The notes: generated by a model from the sequence alone, not told the origin. A DNA stretch of 64,000 bases from Mesorhizobium sp. SOD10 (GCA_000824805.1 CCNA01000012.1:186001-250000); one strand, 5' to 3'. Positions 46,282 to 54,987 are shown, counted from the stretch's first letter. Numbers and translations: made by a program.

Positions 46282-47001
46282 ATGCGCCGCGCCGACAGGC
46301 TTTTCCAGATCGTGCAGCATTTGCGGGGTGGCCGGCTGGTCACCGCGCAGAAGCTCGGCACGTGGCTCGAGGTTTCCGAGCGCACCATTTACCGCGACAT
46401 AGCCGACCTGCAGTCGACCGGCGTGCCGATCGACGGCGAAGCGGGCGTCGGCTACATGATGAGGGAGGGTTTCGATCTTCCGCCGCTGATGTTCACGCGT
46501 GACGAGATCGTGGCGCTGGTTGCGGGCGCGCGCATGGTGCGCGCCTTTGGCGGCGCGACGATGGCAAGGGCCGCCGACGAGGCGCTGGTCAAGATCGGCG
46601 CCGTGCTGCCCGATACCGAGAAGGACCGCATCGCCCGTACCGAGATCCACACGCCGATGTGGGTGGTGAGCGATGCCGCGCGCGAGGCGATCGACCTGAT
46701 CGAGCGTGCCATTGAGAAGCGCCAGGTGCTGACCATCGACTATTCGGACGAAGCCGGCCGCGGCACCGCCCGCGACATCAGGCCGTTGGGGCTGTGGTTC
46801 TGGGGCAAGGTCTGGACCCTGGTCGCCTGGTGCGAGATGCGCGACGACTTCCGCGCCTTCCGCATCGACCGCATCGCCTCGGTCGTGATTGCCGGCCGCA
46901 TCTTCAAGCCGGAGCGCGGCAAGCAGCTCGCTGATTTCTACCGCGCCGTCGAGCGCTCAGAGGATTACGGCATGGCGCCCGACCGCGCCGCGCGGACGTG
47001 A
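46282..47001 (+). CDS. WYL-domain (YafY-type) transcriptional regulator
   Basis: 239 residues. The N-terminal HTH (about 1-60, ADRLFQIVQHLRGGRLVTAQKLGTWLEVSERTIYRDIADLQ) is DeoR/YafY-like. The WYL domain follows (about 125-215): AIEKRQVLTIDYSD...RDIRPLGLWFWGKVWTLVAWCEMRDDFRAFRIDRI. WYL domains bind nucleic acid or small ligands. It is the natural candidate to bind the palindromes at 45422 and 45751. A bidirectional terminator follows. Confidence 0.88.
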   Translation: MRRADRLFQIVQHLRGGRLVTAQKLGTWLEVSERTIYRDIADLQSTGVPIDGEAGVGYMMREGFDLPPLMFTRDEIVALVAGARMVRAFGGATMARAADEALVKIGAVLPDTEKDRIARTEIHTPMWVVSDAAREAIDLIERAIEKRQVLTIDYSDEAGRGTARDIRPLGLWFWGKVWTLVAWCEMRDDFRAFRIDRIASVVIAGRIFKPERGKQLADFYRAVERSEDYGMAPDRAART

Positions 47002-47026
47002 CTTCCTCCCAAGCCATTGTCCAACG

Positions 47027-47055
47027 AAAAAGCCCGCTCGAAGCGGGCTTTTTTG
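47027..47055. terminator. Bidirectional terminator between the WYL gene and trcR
   Basis: Stem AAAGCCCGCT / AGCGGGCTTT with CGA loop. T-runs lie on both strands (TTTTTTG on plus; TTTTTCG on minus). Confidence 0.9.
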
Positions 47056-47073
47056 TTGAGCGCGTCGGAAGGC

Positions 47074-47772
47074 CTACTCCTGGTCGTCGTCCTCGCCCTT
47101 GTCCTTCGACTTGAGCGCGGAAAGCTTGGCGAAGACGGCGTTGGCGTCGAGCTCCTGGTCCTCGTCCTTCGGCTTCTCCGGCGCCGGCACCAGCCGTTCG
47201 GTGAGTGCGGCGGGCAGCAGCGTGTCGCCCACGGGCTGCGGCTGCTCGCGGCCGCGCGAGGCGCGGTTGACTTCGAGGTCGAGGTCGATCTGCGAGGTGA
47301 GGCCGAGCGTCACCGGATCCATCGGCTGCAGATTGGCCGAGTTCCAGTGCTTGCGTTCGCGGATCTGCTCGATGGTCGACTTGGTGGTGCCCACGAGACG
47401 GGCGATCTGCGCGTCCTTGAGTTCGGGATGGTTGCGCACCAGCCACAGGATGGCGTTCGGCCGGTCCTGACGCTTCGACAGCGGCGTGTAGCGCGGACCC
47501 TTGCGCTTCGATTCCGGCACCCGCACCTTCGGCTCCGACAGCTTCAGCCGGTAATTGACGTCCTTCTCGCCGCGCGCGATCTCGTCGCGCGTCAGCTGCC
47601 CGGTGATGATCGGGTCCATGCCCTTGATGCCCTGCGCAGACTCGCCGTCGGCGATCGCCTTGACCTCGAGCGGATGCAGACCGCAGAACTGCGCGATCTG
47701 CTCGAAAGAGAGTGCGGTGTTGTCGACCAGCCAGACGGCGGTCGCCTTGGGCATCAGCAGCGTATTGGCCAT
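47074..47772 (-). CDS. trcR: Cell cycle transcriptional regulator TrcR (DUF1013)
   Basis: 232 residues from the ATG at 47772, preceded by AAGGA; the frame is open for 124 codons upstream but that region is low-complexity and is interrupted by the terminator of another gene. The sequence MANTLLMPKATAVWLVDNTALSFEQIAQFCGLHPLEVKAIADGE and GTTKSTIEQIRERKHWNSANLQPMDPV is the DUF1013/TrcR signature with an HTH. Members help control the alphaproteobacterial cell cycle. Confidence 0.9.
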   Translation of the reverse strand: MANTLLMPKATAVWLVDNTALSFEQIAQFCGLHPLEVKAIADGESAQGIKGMDPIITGQLTRDEIARGEKDVNYRLKLSEPKVRVPESKRKGPRYTPLSKRQDRPNAILWLVRNHPELKDAQIARLVGTTKSTIEQIRERKHWNSANLQPMDPVTLGLTSQIDLDLEVNRASRGREQPQPVGDTLLPAALTERLVPAPEKPKDEDQELDANAVFAKLSALKSKDKGEDDDQE

Positions 47773-47920
47773 ATCAAAAATCCTTCTCGTTCGCCCGCGT
47801 TCCCGCGCGGGCGGTGGTTTTAGAGCCACCAAAATGGGAAATTCGCGGCCTGTATAAACGCTCCCTCCGATTTTCGCAATGTTTTTGGGAAGAGCTCGAT
47901 TCACGGCCCTGAAAAGACAA

Positions 47921-47947
47921 AACCCGCTGGACGGGGTCCAGCGGGTT
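47921..47947 (-). terminator. Terminator after the 48030 DUF1127 gene
   Basis: Stem AACCCGCTGGAC / GTCCAGCGGGTT, then TTGTCTTTTC on the minus strand. Confidence 0.8.
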
Positions 47948-48029
47948 CGGAACCGGAAACGAAGCAAGCGTCTCGACGGCTCTGGCTTGCAAGTCCCAGC
48001 CCGGCCTCGGCGGTCGGGCTTCGTTTTGA

Positions 48030-48170
48030 TTACACCGCCTGACGGGCGATGCGCTCGATGTCGGCGCGGTTGATGCCAAGGTCGCTCAGCTGGCGGGCGT
48101 TGAGCTTGTTCAGCTCGCGCACCGTCTCGTTGTACATGCGCCACTTACGGAAAGCACGGATCGGGTTCAT
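48030..48170 (-). CDS. DUF1127 small protein
   Basis: 46 residues, MNPIRAFRKWRMYNETVRELNKLNARQLSDLGINRADIERIARQAV in content: the typical R-x-x-EL-x-x-L-x-x-RQL-x-DLGI-x-R-x-DI pattern is complete. GGAGC precedes the ATG. DUF1127 proteins are short basic helical proteins, several of which affect RNA turnover or phosphate and carbon stress. It has its own terminator. Too short for most gene-finders. Confidence 0.88.
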   Translation of the reverse strand: MNPIRAFRKWRMYNETVRELNKLNARQLSDLGINRADIERIARQAV

Positions 48171-48330
48171 GATGGTTGCTCCAGTCGTTGGTCAAATCGT
48201 TTGATGCCGCGTAAATAGGCACGCCTGCCCACAAATTGAACGGACGCTTTTGCATGGCCGCAATGCGTTTTGTGCATTGCACCATTAAGGATTCGTTCAG
48301 CTTGGAATGGTGGACAGCCGCTACCCCAGG

Positions 48331-48468
48331 ATGGGTCCAGATTCAGGTCAGGCCGAGTCGAAAATGGTGGACTTCGAGAACCGGAGCGGAGCGTACTTAA
48401 AGTACGTGAGCACCGGAAGCGCAGAAGGCCGGCATTTGCAGACCGGCCTCACCTGAATATCGACCCAT
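48331..48468. repeat. Long inverted-repeat element, copy 2 (abuts the qor stop)
   Basis: About 138 bp with 18-bp terminal inverted repeats (left ATGGGTCCAGATTCAGGT, right ACCTGAATATCGACCCAT; two mismatches). Internal blocks match copy 1. The outermost stem differs in sequence from copy 1 but still pairs. It ends 1 bp before the stop codon of the oxidoreductase gene. Confidence 0.85.
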
Positions 48469-48469
48469 G

Positions 48470-49477
48470 CTAGCCGACGTCGAGGACGATCTTGCCGATA
48501 TGCTCGCCCTCTTCCATCCGCTCATGCGCCCGCCATGCTTCGGTCAGTGGAAAGATCATGTCCATGACGGGTGCCACCTTGCGCGTGCCGAGCAGCGGCC
48601 ACACCTGGGCCTCCAGCGCGGCGGCGATCGCCGCCTTGAACTCGACGGTACGCGGCCTGAGCGTCGAGCCCGTGTGGGTCAGGCGCTTGACCATGAGCGT
48701 TGCGAAATTGGTGCTTGCGACAGCACCGGCCTGCACGGCGATCTGGACGATGCGCCCCTCGACGGCCGCGGCTTCGTAGTTGCGCGCGACATAGTCGCCG
48801 CCGACCATGTCGAGGATGACGTCGACGCCCTTGCCGCCGGTCGCATCCTTCACCGCGGCGACGAAATCCTCCTCGCGATAGTTGATCGCCCTGTCGGCGC
48901 CGAGCTTGAGGCAGGCGTCGCATTTCTCCTTGCTGCCCGCGGTGGTGATCACAGTGGCGCCGAAGGCCGAGGCCAGTTGGATGGCAGTGGTGCCGATGCC
49001 GGACGAGCCGCCATGGACAAGCAGCGTCTCGCCCTTCTTCAGGCCGCCGCGCTCGAACACATTGTGCCAGACGGTGAAATAGTTCTCCGGCACGGCGGCG
49101 GCCTCCGAATAGGTGAAGCCGGCCGGAATCGGCAGCACGCTGCCGGCATGGACTTTGACATATTCGGCGTAGCCGCCGCCCGGCGTCAGCGCGCAGACCC
49201 GGTCGCCGAGGCGCCAGCGCGATATTGCGTCGCCGAGCACCGCGACTTCGCCGGCCACCTCGAGGCCGGGCAAGTCCGAAGCGCCGGGCGGCGGCGGATA
49301 GGCGCCCTTGCGCTGCTGGACGTCCGGCCGGTTGACGCCGGCCGCATGCACGCGGATCACCACCTCGCCCGGACCAGGCGCGGGCACGTCACGCGTCTCC
49401 GGCTTGAGCACTCTTGGCCCACCGGGCTGCGAGATCGCGATGGCTGTCATCGTCGCCGGAATCTTCTGACTTGCCAT
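48470..49477 (-). CDS. NAD(P)H:quinone oxidoreductase (zinc-independent MDR, PIG3-like)
   Basis: 335 residues. The N-terminal GroES-like domain has GVNRPDVQQRKGAYPPPPGASDLPGLEVAGEV; the Rossmann part has LVHGGSSGIGTTAIQLASAFGA. There are no structural-zinc Cys, fitting the quinone oxidoreductase/PIG3 group. It reduces quinones or enones with NADPH. The gene is divergent from the DUF1192 gene. Confidence 0.9.
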   Translation of the reverse strand: MASQKIPATMTAIAISQPGGPRVLKPETRDVPAPGPGEVVIRVHAAGVNRPDVQQRKGAYPPPPGASDLPGLEVAGEVAVLGDAISRWRLGDRVCALTPGGGYAEYVKVHAGSVLPIPAGFTYSEAAAVPENYFTVWHNVFERGGLKKGETLLVHGGSSGIGTTAIQLASAFGATVITTAGSKEKCDACLKLGADRAINYREEDFVAAVKDATGGKGVDVILDMVGGDYVARNYEAAAVEGRIVQIAVQAGAVASTNFATLMVKRLTHTGSTLRPRTVEFKAAIAAALEAQVWPLLGTRKVAPVMDMIFPLTEAWRAHERMEEGEHIGKIVLDVG

Positions 49478-49588
49478 GGCTTGCCGTCTCCTTATGTCGA
49501 TCTGTTGTCGGCCGTTTGCATCGGCGCCCCTGCCCTATGTATTCTGATTGCCAAATCAGGCAAATGGCCAAGCAAGGGAGAAGCGACG

Positions 49589-49783
49589 ATGGCGATCTTC
49601 GACGACGAACCCAGGAAGAAGCCGCGCCCGCACGAGATCGGCCAGGACCTCTCGCTGCTTTCCGTCGATGAATTGTCCGAGCGCATTGCGATGCTGCGCG
49701 ACGAGATCGCCCGGCTGGAAGAGGCACGGGCCGCCAAGGGCGCCACCAAATCCGCGGCCGAGGCGCTGTTTCGCAGAGGATAG
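49589..49783 (+). CDS. DUF1192 small protein
   Basis: 64 residues. MAIFDDEPRKKPRPHEIGQDLSLLSVDELSERIAMLRDEIARLE is the DUF1192 pattern: a basic N-terminus and one coiled-coil helix. GGGAG precedes the ATG. Function unknown; common in Alphaproteobacteria. Confidence 0.9.
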   Translation: MAIFDDEPRKKPRPHEIGQDLSLLSVDELSERIAMLRDEIARLEEARAAKGATKSAAEALFRRG

Positions 49784-49877
49784 TTCCGCCGGCGCGCCAG
49801 TCCGCCCCGGAAAAGCCTGATTGCGACTGCCAGACGCTGAGACAGACCTGCGCCCGAAATTCCAGCCGGATCAGCCC

Positions 49878-51125
49878 ATGTTTGCAACCTACAGACCGAT
49901 CCTCTCGCTGCTGCGCGGCACGGCGTTCCTGCTCGCCGCATCCGGCCTGCATGGACTGCTCCTGCCGCTGCGCGGCCAGGTGGAAGGCTTTTCGACCGCT
50001 TCGCTCGGCCTGATGGGCACGGCCTGGGCCGGCGGCTTCGTCGCCGGCTGTTTTTTCGCGCCCCGCCTCGTGCGCCGTGCCGGCCATGTCAGGGCCTTCG
50101 GCGCCTTCGCCGCGTCCGGCGCGATCATCGCGCTGCTCACCGGCCTCATTATCGACGAATATGTCTGGATCCTTTTGCGCGCCTTCACCGGCTTCACCAT
50201 GGCCGGCGCCTTCATGGTGATCGAGAGCTGGCTGAACGAGAAGGCCACCAACGAAAACCGCGGCACCGTCTTCGGCCTCTACATGATGGTCACCTATGCC
50301 TCGATCATGGGCGGTCAGATGATCGTCGCCGGCGGCGACGTGCGATCGGCCTCGCTGTTCATGATCACCGGCATCCTGTTTTGCCTATCGCTCATCCCGA
50401 CGGCCGTGTCGACGCAGTCGCATCCCAAGCCGCTGCAGGACGTCAAGCTCGACATCAAAGGCCTCTATGCCAATTCGCCGGTGTCGGCAGTAGCCTGTCT
50501 CCTGATCGGCATCGCCAACGGCGCCTGGGGCACGCTCGGCGCCGTCTATGGCGCCCGCATCGGCATCTCCACCGCCGAGATCGCGCTGATGATGAGCCTT
50601 GTGGTCATCGCCGGCGCCGCCATGCAGCTTCCGGCCGGGCGCCTGTCGGACACGACCGACCGCCGCTTCGTGCTGGCGGGCGCTGCGTTCGGCGCCGCGC
50701 TGGTCGCGGTGCTGATCTTCCTGTTCGCGCCGCGTTCGGGCGTCTTCGTCATCGTGATGACCGCCGCCTATGGCGCCTTCGCCTATACGCTCTATTCGAT
50801 CGCCGTCGCGCATGCCAACGACCACGCCCGCGCCGAGGACTTCGTCAAGGTTTCCGGCGGCCTGTTGCTGCTCTACGGCTTCGGCACCATGATCGGCCCG
50901 CTTTTGGCAGCGGCCTTGATGGGTTCGGTGCGTCCGGAAGGGCTTTTCCTGGCAACCGCGCTCGCCCATCTCGGCCTCGCCGGCTACACGCTGCTGCGCA
51001 TCCGCGCCCGCGCGCCGGTGCCCATCGAAAACCGCGATGCCTTCAAGACGCAGCCCGCGGACCGCGCGGTCACGCCCGAGGCGACGCGGCTCGATCCGCG
51101 AAGAAAGGTTGAAACCAATAGTTGA
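49878..51125 (+). CDS. MFS transporter
   Basis: 415 residues from the ATG at 49878; a TTG 57 bp upstream is possible. Twelve hydrophobic segments, with the MFS loop (GFVAGCFFAPRLVRRAGHVR) between helices 2 and 3 and the half-repeat GRLSDTTDRRFVL. It belongs to the YcaD/UMF-like uptake group; the substrate is unknown. The C-terminal tail is basic and cytoplasmic. Confidence 0.85.
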   Translation: MFATYRPILSLLRGTAFLLAASGLHGLLLPLRGQVEGFSTASLGLMGTAWAGGFVAGCFFAPRLVRRAGHVRAFGAFAASGAIIALLTGLIIDEYVWILLRAFTGFTMAGAFMVIESWLNEKATNENRGTVFGLYMMVTYASIMGGQMIVAGGDVRSASLFMITGILFCLSLIPTAVSTQSHPKPLQDVKLDIKGLYANSPVSAVACLLIGIANGAWGTLGAVYGARIGISTAEIALMMSLVVIAGAAMQLPAGRLSDTTDRRFVLAGAAFGAALVAVLIFLFAPRSGVFVIVMTAAYGAFAYTLYSIAVAHANDHARAEDFVKVSGGLLLLYGFGTMIGPLLAAALMGSVRPEGLFLATALAHLGLAGYTLLRIRARAPVPIENRDAFKTQPADRAVTPEATRLDPRRKVETNS

Positions 51126-51157
51126 GATTCGCAAGACTTTGCCTCACAAATAGAGGC

Positions 51158-51433
51158 ATGATGTTTTCTGACGCCTTCGTGGCGATAGCCGATCCCAATC
51201 GGCGCTATCTCTTGGAAGAACTCCGGCGCGGCCCGAAGACGGTGAACGAATTGGCGGCCGGGCTGCCCGTCTCACGCCCGGCGGTTTCCCAGCATCTGAA
51301 GGTTCTGCTCGATGCCGGCCTGGTCAACGCCAAGGCCGAGGGCACAAGGCGCGTCTATACTGTCAGCAGCGCCGGCTTCCTGAGACTTAACATCTGGCTC
51401 GACCAGTTCTGGGAAACAGCGCCGGGCGAATAG
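51158..51433 (+). CDS. ArsR-family HTH regulator
   Basis: 91 residues from MMFSDAF. A winged helix throughout: VAIADPNRRYLLEELRRGPKTVNELAAGLPVSRPAVSQHLKVLLDAGLVNAKAEGTRRVYTV. No metal-binding Cys, so it belongs to the ArsR subgroup that regulates SRPBCC-type or dehydrogenase genes. It converges on the SRPBCC gene. Confidence 0.85.
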   Translation: MMFSDAFVAIADPNRRYLLEELRRGPKTVNELAAGLPVSRPAVSQHLKVLLDAGLVNAKAEGTRRVYTVSSAGFLRLNIWLDQFWETAPGE

Positions 51434-51449
51434 TCCGCCGGCTGGAGGC

Positions 51450-51911
51450 TCAACTCGCCGCCAGTGCCGTCCCGAGCGCGTCGAGCAACTCGCCGGTGCC
51501 GTGCTCGCGGGTGGCCGGTGAGTCGATGCCGTCGAAGAAGGCGCCCTGCTCCGTCAGGATCAGCCGCGTTCCCTTGCCTTCTGCGATGAGCTCGATCGTC
51601 GCGAGCGACACCGAAACCCGGGTCTCACCGAACAAGAGCTCGTAGCTGTAGACGATGCGCCGGTTGGGCACGATGTCCTGATAGACCGCGTTGTAGAAAT
51701 GCATCTGCCCATCGCTGGGACAGCCGGCATTCACCTCCTTGCCGCCGACACGGAAGTCCATCTCATGCCGGCTGGGCATCGGGTTGTCGGGATCGAAGAA
51801 CCAGCGTTTCTTCGGCGCCGGATCGCTCAACGCGAAATAGACCTTCTCCGGCGCTGCCGGATAGACGCGCTCGATGACGAAGGTGGAATGGACGACGGAT
51901 CGTTCAGTCAT
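51450..51911 (-). CDS. SRPBCC/AHSA1-family protein
   Basis: 153 residues. The START-like fold is visible in [28 protein letters not shown] and [28 protein letters not shown]. Members bind hydrophobic ligands or act with Hsp90-like proteins; this group is usually controlled by the ArsR gene beside it. It starts 11 bp after that regulator. Confidence 0.88.
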   Translation of the reverse strand: MTERSVVHSTFVIERVYPAAPEKVYFALSDPAPKKRWFFDPDNPMPSRHEMDFRVGGKEVNAGCPSDGQMHFYNAVYQDIVPNRRIVYSYELLFGETRVSVSLATIELIAEGKGTRLILTEQGAFFDGIDSPATREHGTGELLDALGTALAAS

Positions 51912-51922
51912 GACGGCTTCCT

Positions 51923-52258
51923 TCAGCTTTCATCCTTGGCTTCAGCGAGAAAATCGCCGAGCCGGTCGAGCCGGCGCTCCCAGGCGAGCCGCCGCTCATT
52001 GATCCAGTGCTCGGCGGCCCGAAGCGCCTGCGGCTCGATTTGGCAGGTCCGCACCCGGCCAAGCTTTTCGGTCCTGACCAGGCCGCTTGCCTCGAGCACG
52101 TTGAGATGCTGGACGACGGCCGAAAGCGACATCGCCAGCGGTTCGGCCAGTTGGCTGACCGATGCCGGCCCGCGCGACAGGCGGTCCACCATCTGGCGCC
52201 GCGCCGGATCGGCAAGCGCCTGGAACATAAGGTCGAGCTGGGCCGGATCGTGCAGCAT
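51923..52258 (-). CDS. ArsR-family HTH regulator, paired with SRPBCC
   Basis: 111 residues. [48 protein letters not shown], then the C-terminal helix with [22 protein letters not shown]. The ArsR-AHSA1 pair is widespread and probably self-regulated. It starts 6 bp after the GST stop. Confidence 0.88.
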   Translation of the reverse strand: MLHDPAQLDLMFQALADPARRQMVDRLSRGPASVSQLAEPLAMSLSAVVQHLNVLEASGLVRTEKLGRVRTCQIEPQALRAAEHWINERRLAWERRLDRLGDFLAEAKDES

Positions 52259-52264
52259 CGCCGG

Positions 52265-52921
52265 CTAGCCGTTATTATACGGAAAGAACTTGAAGTAAGG
52301 TCCCGCTTCCTCGATCACGCGGGCGAAGGACGGGCGCGCGAGCAGCCGGTCGTGATAGGCTTTGACGGCCGGAAACTTGTCCCCGAACGGCTCGACCTTG
52401 TTCGCATAGAACAGCGCCGGCGAAGCGGCGCAGTCGGCCATGGTGAAGCTTTCGCCCACGGCCCAGGTCCTGTCCTGCATCTCCTCTTCGACAATGGCGT
52501 AGGAGTTGCGCAGTAGCGTACGAGCCTCCTCGACCCCGAACGGATCGGTCTGGTCCTTTGGCCGCAGGCGGTCGCCGACGATCTTCTGCATTGGATGCTG
52601 CACGTAGAAATCGTAGAAGCGGTCGGCCTGCCGGACTTGCAGGGCAAGATCGATATCGGCCGGAACGAGCGTCACCGGCCCGGGGTAATGCGCGGCGAGA
52701 TATTCGACGACGATGGTCGATTCCAGCACCGTGCGATCCCGCGCGTCGTCACGCAGCGCCGGCATCTTGCCGGTCGGCGACACCCTCAGGAAAGCCGCGC
52801 GGGAAGCTTCGTCGCCGAGATCGACAATGACCGGCTCGAAAGGCGTGTCGTTCTCGTAGAACGCGATCAGCGGCTTCCAGCAGAACGAGGCCAGCGGGTG
52901 GAAATGCAACGTCAGGGACAT
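52265..52921 (-). CDS. Glutathione S-transferase
   Basis: 218 residues from MSLTLHFHPLASFCWKP. N-terminal thioredoxin fold with SPTGKMPALRDD (cis-Pro) and VLESTIVVEYLA, then an all-helical domain (SFTMADCAASPALFY). Conjugates or isomerises with glutathione. Upstream of the ArsR-SRPBCC pair on the same strand, so all three may be one operon. Confidence 0.9.
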   Translation of the reverse strand: MSLTLHFHPLASFCWKPLIAFYENDTPFEPVIVDLGDEASRAAFLRVSPTGKMPALRDDARDRTVLESTIVVEYLAAHYPGPVTLVPADIDLALQVRQADRFYDFYVQHPMQKIVGDRLRPKDQTDPFGVEEARTLLRNSYAIVEEEMQDRTWAVGESFTMADCAASPALFYANKVEPFGDKFPAVKAYHDRLLARPSFARVIEEAGPYFKFFPYNNG

Positions 52922-52998
52922 TCTCGCTCTCTTTCGATACTTAAGCACTCACTTCACTATTGCTGCGAACGGCTTGAGTCAAGGCAGCTTCCTATCGG

Positions 52999-53826
52999 TT
53001 AGCCGTGTGCGGCGATGGCTTCGATGATCTGCGGCCAGTCATTGCGGTGCAGTTCGTGGCCACCGCCTTCGATCTTGACCAGCCTTGCGCCGGGAACAGC
53101 CTTGGCGAGCGCCTCACCGTGTTCGATCGGGAACAGCGGATCGGCGCTGCCATGGATGACGAGCAGCGGTGCGCGCAGATCCCGCACCGTGCGCTGCGGG
53201 CCGCCGCCCTTGAGCAGGAAATGGTTGGTCGCGCTGGCGAGACCGCCGGACCGGTCGTAATCCTCCTCGATCATCTTGCGCGTCCGCTTCTCGTCGAACA
53301 GATGCAGCGTGCTCGCGATCGCGCGGGCGTCCTTGACCATGAAGTCGAGCACCTGCGCCCGCTTCGACCAGTCGACATTGGCGCCTTCGGCCGAATGTTC
53401 CCTATAGGCCTCGGTCGTTCCGGGTAGGCCGGACGTATCGACACCGAGCGGCGAACAGGAGATCACGGTGAGCGCGCTGACGCGTTCGGGATATTTCAGC
53501 GCCATGCTTTGCGCGAGCATGCCGCCCATCGACATGCCGGCGACATGCGCCTTGCCAACGCCATGGTCGTCGAGCACGCGGAGGGCGTCGTCCACCATGT
53601 CCTCGAATGTGTAGGGCGGCGCGCCCGGCGGATATTTGGTCGACAGGCCGGTGTCGCGATTGTCGTAGCGGATGACGAAGCGGTCGCGCCCGGCAAGCTG
53701 CCGGCAGAAGGCTTCCGGCCACCACAGCATCGACGCCATGGCGCCCATGATCAGAAGGATCGGCGGATCTTTCGGACTGCCGAAGCTTTGCGAAACGATG
53801 GTGGGGCGCTGCGTTTCGGGGGTCAT
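52999..53826 (-). CDS. Alpha/beta hydrolase
   Basis: 275 residues from the ATG at 53826, preceded by GGAGGAG. Nucleophile Ser in GMSMGG, acid in GSADPLFP and His in GGGHELH complete the triad. An RYDNRDTGLST oxyanion segment is typical of the esterase/peroxidase-like subgroup. It is divergent from an HxlR regulator, which probably controls it. Confidence 0.9.
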   Translation of the reverse strand: MTPETQRPTIVSQSFGSPKDPPILLIMGAMASMLWWPEAFCRQLAGRDRFVIRYDNRDTGLSTKYPPGAPPYTFEDMVDDALRVLDDHGVGKAHVAGMSMGGMLAQSMALKYPERVSALTVISCSPLGVDTSGLPGTTEAYREHSAEGANVDWSKRAQVLDFMVKDARAIASTLHLFDEKRTRKMIEEDYDRSGGLASATNHFLLKGGGPQRTVRDLRAPLLVIHGSADPLFPIEHGEALAKAVPGARLVKIEGGGHELHRNDWPQIIEAIAAHG

Positions 53827-53841
53827 CTGCTCCTCCAATCT

Positions 53842-53896
53842 GATTGCATTTTGCAATCAGTTGCACGATAATAAAACCGATATCATAATGCAACTG
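53842..53896. promoter_or_regulatory. Operator-like inverted repeats between the hydrolase and HxlR genes
   Basis: Palindrome GATTGCA-TTT-TGCAATC (53842-53858) and a wider repeat with arms CAGTTGCA (53858-53865) and TGCAACTG (53889-53896). They cover the divergent promoter region and argue for the HxlR start at 53915. Confidence 0.65.
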
Positions 53897-53914
53897 GTTT
53901 TTCTGGAGAGTGCT

Positions 53915-54433
53915 GTGAGCATCGACCGCCGGTCCGGCTGCCCGATCAATCTGTCGCTCGAGGTGTTCGGCGATCGCTGGAGCCTGATCATTCTGCGCGA
54001 CATGATCTTCGGCGGCAGGCGCCATTTCCGCGAGTTGCTCAACGGCTCGCTGGAAGGCATCGCCTCCAACATCCTGGCCGACCGGCTGAAGCGGCTGATG
54101 GAGCTCGGCCTGCTGACCAAGGCGGACGATCCCAGCCACAAGCAGAAAGCGATCTACAGCCTGACCGAGATGGCGATCACGCTCGTCCCGATCATGGCGC
54201 AGCTCGGCGCCTGGGGGCGCGTCTGGCTGCCGGTCACGGAAGAATTGTCGATCCGCGCCGAGCTGCTCGAAAAGGGCGGTCCGCCGCTATGGAACCAATT
54301 CATGGACGAGCTGCGCCATGAGCATCTCGGCGCGCCGTCGAAGGCGCCGCCGGGCACGCCGACCGTGCGCCAGCAACTGCGCGCTGCCTACGACGAAGTG
54401 GTCGCGCGAAAGGCTGAGATGCCGTCAGTTTAA
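53915..54433 (+). CDS. HxlR-family transcriptional regulator
   Basis: 172 residues from a GTG at 53915, preceded by GGAGAG; an ATG at 53888 overlaps the operator-like repeat. The winged helix CPINLSLEVFGDRWSLIILRDMIFGGRRHFRELLNGSLEGIASNILADRLKRL is typical of HxlR. The C-terminal extension (about 115-172) is longer than usual. Ends overlap those of the next gene by 9 bp. Confidence 0.88.
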   Translation: MSIDRRSGCPINLSLEVFGDRWSLIILRDMIFGGRRHFRELLNGSLEGIASNILADRLKRLMELGLLTKADDPSHKQKAIYSLTEMAITLVPIMAQLGAWGRVWLPVTEELSIRAELLEKGGPPLWNQFMDELRHEHLGAPSKAPPGTPTVRQQLRAAYDEVVARKAEMPSV

Positions 54434-54826
54434 GTTGATGTCGCGACTGGCCGACCGCATCGACACCGAAAAGCCGGCCAGCACGTCGAACAGCGCGATG
54501 ATCATCAGCGTGAAGAAGACGGAATGCGCAGCGCCCTTCACCAGCAGGAATTCGACCAGGAAGGCGATGAAGACCAGTGTCGAGAGCAGGTGGTCGAGGA
54601 TCGAGGCATTGGTCGTGCGCACCGATTTCGAGATCTCAATGAACAGGAAGATCAGCCCGATCAGCACCATCAGGTCGCCGAGCGTCATCGAAAAGATGCC
54701 GCCCGACATCATGCGGAAGGAGAACATCTCGATCATCCACGGCTCGTCGCCGCCGCCGAACAATCCGAGCAGGCCGAGATTGTAGAGGACGAAGGGCACG
54801 ATCAGCAGCGGGACGGCACCGAACAT
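54425..54826 (-). CDS. Four-helix integral membrane protein
   Basis: 133 residues from the ATG at 54826, after GGAGTC. About four transmembrane helices (3-23, 48-66, 78-96, 100-118). Not recognised as a named family; similar small membrane proteins occur across rhizobia. Its 3' end overlaps the hxlR gene. 54827-54987 holds no gene that I can support. Confidence 0.75.
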   Translation of the reverse strand: MFGAVPLLIVPFVLYNLGLLGLFGGGDEPWMIEMFSFRMMSGGIFSMTLGDLMVLIGLIFLFIEISKSVRTTNASILDHLLSTLVFIAFLVEFLLVKGAAHSVFFTLMIIALFDVLAGFSVSMRSASRDINLN

Positions 54827-54987
54827 CTGGGTGACTCCAATGGGCACCCTTTTGTAAAATCCGCGGCAAGCGCGCCGTCAAGGCTTTTCGCCGGCAACCG
54901 CGAACACGCTCTAAGACCTAATGAAATAACGATGTCAGCCGGTTGCCCTCGCTTTTCTGCAGCTCGCGACGCCAACCGGGGCCATAC

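Noticed and set aside
48467..49783. A 438-residue plus-strand frame ending in the DUF1192 protein
   Set aside because: Only its last 64 codons are a real gene with its own ribosome site; the rest is antisense to the quinone oxidoreductase.
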